Assembly: GCA_003218975.1 (NCBI GenBank)
Contig: QHPD01000101.1
Span: 1 to 64,000, forward strand
Length of the DNA: 64,000 bases
Origin: Verrucomicrobiota bacterium
Lineage (GTDB): Bacteria; Verrucomicrobiota; Verrucomicrobiia; Chthoniobacterales; UBA10450
Direction of reading: 5' to 3'
Within the stretch, counting starts at the first letter, position 1. Each line of letters begins with the position of its first letter. Under the pieces are notes generated by a model. It was given only the letters and a program-made list of their open reading frames with translations, was not told where the DNA came from and made no database searches. Shown in pieces: positions 60,999 to 64,000 of the stretch. Position numbers and translations under genes: made by a program.

Positions 60999-62678
60999 TC
61001 AAGCTTTCCGCTGCAAAATAGTAATGCGTCCGCGCAAGTGATCGATCGTGCGCGGATAGATCCATGCCGGCTCACGTGGTGTCGCGGCATCGAAGGTGGC
61101 GGCGTAAGGGAATTTCTCCGCAAGAAGGTCACCGTAATATCGGCGCACAGTTTCGCTGGGTACATGATAATCCACGGAATAAATGCTGATGTAATCCGGA
61201 TTGCGCTTCTCCAAGGCGGCCGCGGTGAACACCCCTTGGTCCCGATTTTTTTCGTTCTCCGCGATGAGCGGTTGCACCCATTCGGGAAAAACCTTGCGGA
61301 ACAACTCGAGGCGACCCGGCACATGAGGCAAGCGCAGGTCTGTGATGTCTTTCGCTGGCGCGATAGACTGGTCGGGTCGGGCAAGATCAATCTCGTGGGC
61401 ATCGAAATTCGGCAGTTTTGACCAACGCGGACTGGTACCGCTTGATTCGATCACGCTCCCGCGCGGAACATTTTCCACCATCCAAAGCTGCGCCTTCAGC
61501 CGCGGATCATCATTGAAACGCTTGCCGACAAGGTAACTGCAAAGGCAGTTGTAGATCAGGATCGGCAGGAGGAGCGCGAGAATCCATTTTCGTCTTTCGA
61601 ATGTCTGCAGCGCCGGACCAATCATCAAAATAAGAAACGGAATCGCGGGCAAAACATAGCGGGTTTCCGTTCGCGGGAACGTCCCTATTTTCAAAATATA
61701 GAGGAGAAACACCGCGCTGCTTAGGATGAATCCGCGCGTTGCGGCATCACTGAGGCTGCGTCGTCTCAGGATTAGAATGCAGCTTAAAATCGCCAGGCCG
61801 ACGATCAAAATCGCGCCAGGAATTCCGACAATTTCGGGAATCCGGGCAATCGCACCAAGATAATTGGCGCGGTCCGGTTGACCTGAGTAACGGGGCGTGA
61901 CGGTGTAGTTGTAGATGAAATCGTGCCAGAATTTTTTCGGCTCATAAAGCATAGTCGGGCATCCGAAGAGAAATCCGAGCAGAACCATAGCCAATCCAAT
62001 CGCGAGTTGGGGACTAAGAATTATGCTTCGAATGCTCCCGCCTTTCGTCGCGAATAAATGCGCGACAAGGAGCGCGATTCCAACTGCCAGGCCGTTGTAT
62101 TTGGTCGCGATCGTGATGCCGGTCAAAAAGCCGGCAATGGCGTAATTTCGCGCACTAGGGACTGATGCGACCCGGTACGCCGCCCAAAATGCCGCCAGCA
62201 TCCAAAATAAGAGCGGTGTATCGGCGGTGAGGAAATGCGCGTAAGTAACGAATCCGGCGCTCGTGGCGAAAGCAAACGCGATGACAGCGGCAGAAAATCG
62301 TCCGTACGAGCGACGGCTAAAACCATAAGCGAGCGCGATTGTGCCGAGATAAAGCGCAAGCGTCACTAACCGCGATCCGATTAGCTTTGCCGAATTGGCG
62401 ACTTTCATTCTTTCCGTCGGCACTTGGGTGACTTTCAGAGCTGCAGTTATCGGCCAGACCACGAAAACGTGGTTTAAGTAGGCGTGAAACGGCGGCTTCA
62501 TGTAGTCACCCGGCCGCAGCGCGCGCAAACTATGCAGTGCGATTTGACTGCGATTCCAGCATTCGACTCGTCCCCACGTGATGCCCCGCAGACAAAAGAG
62601 GAATGCGAGCGACAGCGCCGCGATTAACAGCGGATCAAGGCGTTGAATCTTTGTCGATTGCTCAGTCGACTCGGACAT
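60999..62678 (-). CDS. GT-C glycosyltransferase, ArnT-like (family 39 type)
   Basis: A 559-residue integral membrane protein with a dozen predicted helices and the PMT_2-like GT-C fold. The family start SLAFLFCLRGITWGRVECWNRSQIALHSLR precedes a first periplasmic loop; the catalytic Asp candidate is in LRPGDYMKPPFHAY. Further helices include ALYLGTIALAYGFSRRSYGRFSAAVIAF and FVTYAHFLTADTPLLFWMLAAFWAAYRVAS. Such enzymes transfer a sugar from a lipid carrier. The substrate is unknown. It lies 18 nt after a zinc-ribbon membrane gene. Confidence 0.85.
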   Translation of the reverse strand: MSESTEQSTKIQRLDPLLIAALSLAFLFCLRGITWGRVECWNRSQIALHSLRALRPGDYMKPPFHAYLNHVFVVWPITAALKVTQVPTERMKVANSAKLIGSRLVTLALYLGTIALAYGFSRRSYGRFSAAVIAFAFATSAGFVTYAHFLTADTPLLFWMLAAFWAAYRVASVPSARNYAIAGFLTGITIATKYNGLAVGIALLVAHLFATKGGSIRSIILSPQLAIGLAMVLLGFLFGCPTMLYEPKKFWHDFIYNYTVTPRYSGQPDRANYLGAIARIPEIVGIPGAILIVGLAILSCILILRRRSLSDAATRGFILSSAVFLLYILKIGTFPRTETRYVLPAIPFLILMIGPALQTFERRKWILALLLPILIYNCLCSYLVGKRFNDDPRLKAQLWMVENVPRGSVIESSGTSPRWSKLPNFDAHEIDLARPDQSIAPAKDITDLRLPHVPGRLELFRKVFPEWVQPLIAENEKNRDQGVFTAAALEKRNPDYISIYSVDYHVPSETVRRYYGDLLAEKFPYAATFDAATPREPAWIYPRTIDHLRGRITILQRKA

Positions 62679-62696
62679 GGAAAATGTCCCGCGGGC

Positions 62697-63074
62697 TTAC
62701 CTAGACATCACGCAGCTTCGCTGGAACCGTTCGGTTCTCCAAAGCAAATATTGGCGGCCCACAATGTGCGCGTGCACGGCCGATAAAGGCCCGCCACGAG
62801 AATCGTTGCCCGGGAAGCCGGGAAAGAGGCTAACGTGAAAGAACGAGCCGCAGCGCGGGCAGCGAAACAGCGTGGCGTAGATTCTGCTCGCACACATCAG
62901 CGTCATGGCAGCTGCACCGGCTACAACGAGCGGTACATCTGACTGGACGTAGCGCGATAGTGCTGGCAACCCAACAGCTAACGCGAGGAACAAACCCCAG
63001 GAGAACCAGACGAGATATCGTCTACGGCGATAGTCGTGCCATGCCTCAGCAAACGGCCTTTGTCGAGAGAGCAT
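62697..63074 (-). CDS. Membrane protein with zinc ribbon, possibly frameshifted
   Basis: A 125-residue protein with two membrane helices (YLVWFSWGLFLALAVGLPALSRY and VPLVVAGAAAMTLMCASRIYATLF) followed by the first half of a zinc ribbon (FRCPRCGSFFHVSLFPGFPGND). The second half in this frame (SRGGPLSAVHAHIVGRQY) lacks Cys. In another frame the same bases give FSWRAFIGRARAHCGPPIFALE, which looks more like a ribbon tail (HCGxPIFA). A one- or two-base shift near 62790 may have altered the end. ATG at 63074 was taken. Its GT-C neighbour follows. Confidence 0.6.
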   Translation of the reverse strand: MLSRQRPFAEAWHDYRRRRYLVWFSWGLFLALAVGLPALSRYVQSDVPLVVAGAAAMTLMCASRIYATLFRCPRCGSFFHVSLFPGFPGNDSRGGPLSAVHAHIVGRQYLLWRTERFQRSCVMSR

Positions 63075-63199
63075 TGTCAACTGAACGGTAGTAAAGGGCT
63101 TTGGCGGCCTAAGCGATTATTTCTTCGGGGTCGCATCGCGTTTAATTCTGCGGCATTTTCATTGTGCGACACGTGGTTGACGCAAGCGCGCGTTTGCAA

Positions 63200-64000
63200 C
63201 TATCTGCTTTCCTGCGATGGCCCGGCGGGCGTCTTCTTTTTGTCTTGTGGGCCGATGCCGATTTTTTTCAAGAACGGTTGAATCGATTGTTTCCGGCCGA
63301 GGAATTTCTCGATGGATACGTTGACGTCACGCAAATCGCCTGGCTCGTAAATTTCGCGGCGCAATTTCATGCCGGCTTGTTTGTCGAGGTAGCCGTCCTT
63401 CGCTTTTTCGAATACGGTCGCCATATCGGCGGCGATGGCGTCCGCCCAGGCATATCCGTAGTAACCGGCGTCGTAACCATTCAAGTGCCCGAAATAAGAA
63501 ACGAACGTGGTGCTCGGATCGATTGGCAGAAAAACTTTTTCCAGGATCGGATTCGACATGACCACGCAATCGTAAGGCGCATCTTCGGGGTGTTGATCGT
63601 GCAGGGCCAGATCGAGCGACGCGAACGCGAACTGGCGGCGATAAAAAACACCGGCGTCCGCCAGCTTAGCGTTGTTCATTTTTTTGATGATCTCTGCCGG
63701 AATTTTCTTGGATGGATCGCGGTAGTCGGCAGCAAACGTATCGAGCACTTTCTTGTCCCAGACCCAATTTTGCAGCATCTGCGAGGGCGCCTCGACAAAA
63801 TCACCGGGAACATGCGTTCCGGCGAAACGGCCGTACTTGGCGCGAGTGACAATCGAATGCAGGGCGTGACCGAATTCGTGAAACAGCGTTTCCACATCGC
63901 TGTGTGTCAGCAAGGATGGTTTGTCCTCAGTCGCCGGCGGGAAGTTGCATAGCAATGCAACTGTTGGCCGCTGATATTTTCCATCGGGCAAAAGTTTGCC
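63200..64000 (-). CDS. M3-family metallopeptidase (oligopeptidase), C-terminal part
   Basis: The gene is cut by the right edge of the window; its start lies beyond base 64000. The visible C-terminal part contains the zinc motif HEFGHALH with the next-domain Glu in FVEAPSQMLQNWVWD, and DPSTTFVSYFGHLNGYDAGYYGYAWADAIAADM, typical of thimet oligopeptidase-like enzymes. These cut short peptides, in the cytosol or periplasm. Whether a signal peptide exists cannot be seen. The C-terminal tail is Lys/Pro-rich (DKKKTPAGPSQESR). Confidence 0.93.
   Translation of the reverse strand, partial: GKLLPDGKYQRPTVALLCNFPPATEDKPSLLTHSDVETLFHEFGHALHSIVTRAKYGRFAGTHVPGDFVEAPSQMLQNWVWDKKVLDTFAADYRDPSKKIPAEIIKKMNNAKLADAGVFYRRQFAFASLDLALHDQHPEDAPYDCVVMSNPILEKVFLPIDPSTTFVSYFGHLNGYDAGYYGYAWADAIAADMATVFEKAKDGYLDKQAGMKLRREIYEPGDLRDVNVSIEKFLGRKQSIQPFLKKIGIGPQDKKKTPAGPSQESR

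Noticed and set aside
1..64000. CRISPR array, prophage or IS element
   Set aside because: No regular direct-repeat array, transposase, integrase or phage structural gene was found in either strand.

Overview
The window is a dense bacterial chromosome segment, moderately GC-rich by eye. It looks like a soil-type Verrucomicrobiota, probably a Spartobacteria/Chthoniobacterales relative. This is inferred from the mix of families: a 34-residue AURKAIP1/COX24-type ribosomal protein, an ExbB with its own signal peptide in an exbB-exbD-tonB-exbD operon, an MscL with a C-terminal zinc ribbon, membrane-anchored TPR proteins, a stand-alone NHEJ ligase and polymerase, and many short palindromic repeats at gene ends. 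No rRNA, tRNA, CRISPR array, IS element or prophage was recognised.

Layout. 1-1087: a truncated type IIG restriction-modification gene runs into the tail of another small gene, followed by a DUF4926 protein. 1284-10371: aspS and hisS, a small secreted Thr-rich protein with a perfect terminator, galE, a 3D-domain lipoprotein, mscL overlapping leuS, and rdgB. 10368-12875: an energy-transduction operon. 13071-19002: a run of secreted hydrolases (DUF885, a PD40 propeller protein, a frameshifted CocE-type hydrolase) and an amidohydrolase. 19160-31345: the core information-processing block rplA-rplJ-rplL-rpoB-rpoC, a cob(I)alamin adenosyltransferase, rpsB and tsf; rplK is not adjacent.

31419-45730: an ATP-dependent DNA ligase (LigD phosphoesterase plus ligase), a glycosyltransferase/debranching-enzyme pair, purS, purQ and bioD, tyrS, dodecin, an rRNA methyltransferase, thrB, lpxK and the separate LigD-type polymerase. 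A decayed partial copy of that polymerase follows at 46025-46321. 46358-53077: poorly known ORFs, three cupin genes, a SLOG-type putative molybdenum-cofactor carrier, a LolC/E-type permease, DUF2237, and a cluster of 2H phosphoesterase, metallophosphoesterase and nucleotidyltransferase genes. 53137-64000: two TPR proteins around an AI-2E-family permease, the tiny ribosomal protein, an M28 peptidase, a GT-C glycosyltransferase, two zinc-ribbon membrane proteins and a partial M3 peptidase.

The most unusual theme is the palindromic repeat population. One 78-bp element with perfect 7-bp inverted ends lies in frame inside ligD and adds 26 codons to the linker before the ligase domain. Another repeat-like stretch encodes an extra C-terminus on PurS. 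Two copies of a double-hairpin repeat differ by changes that keep base pairing. Other palindromes carry the stop codons of the genes they follow. This resembles the protein-invading palindromic elements known from Rickettsia and may be a new family.
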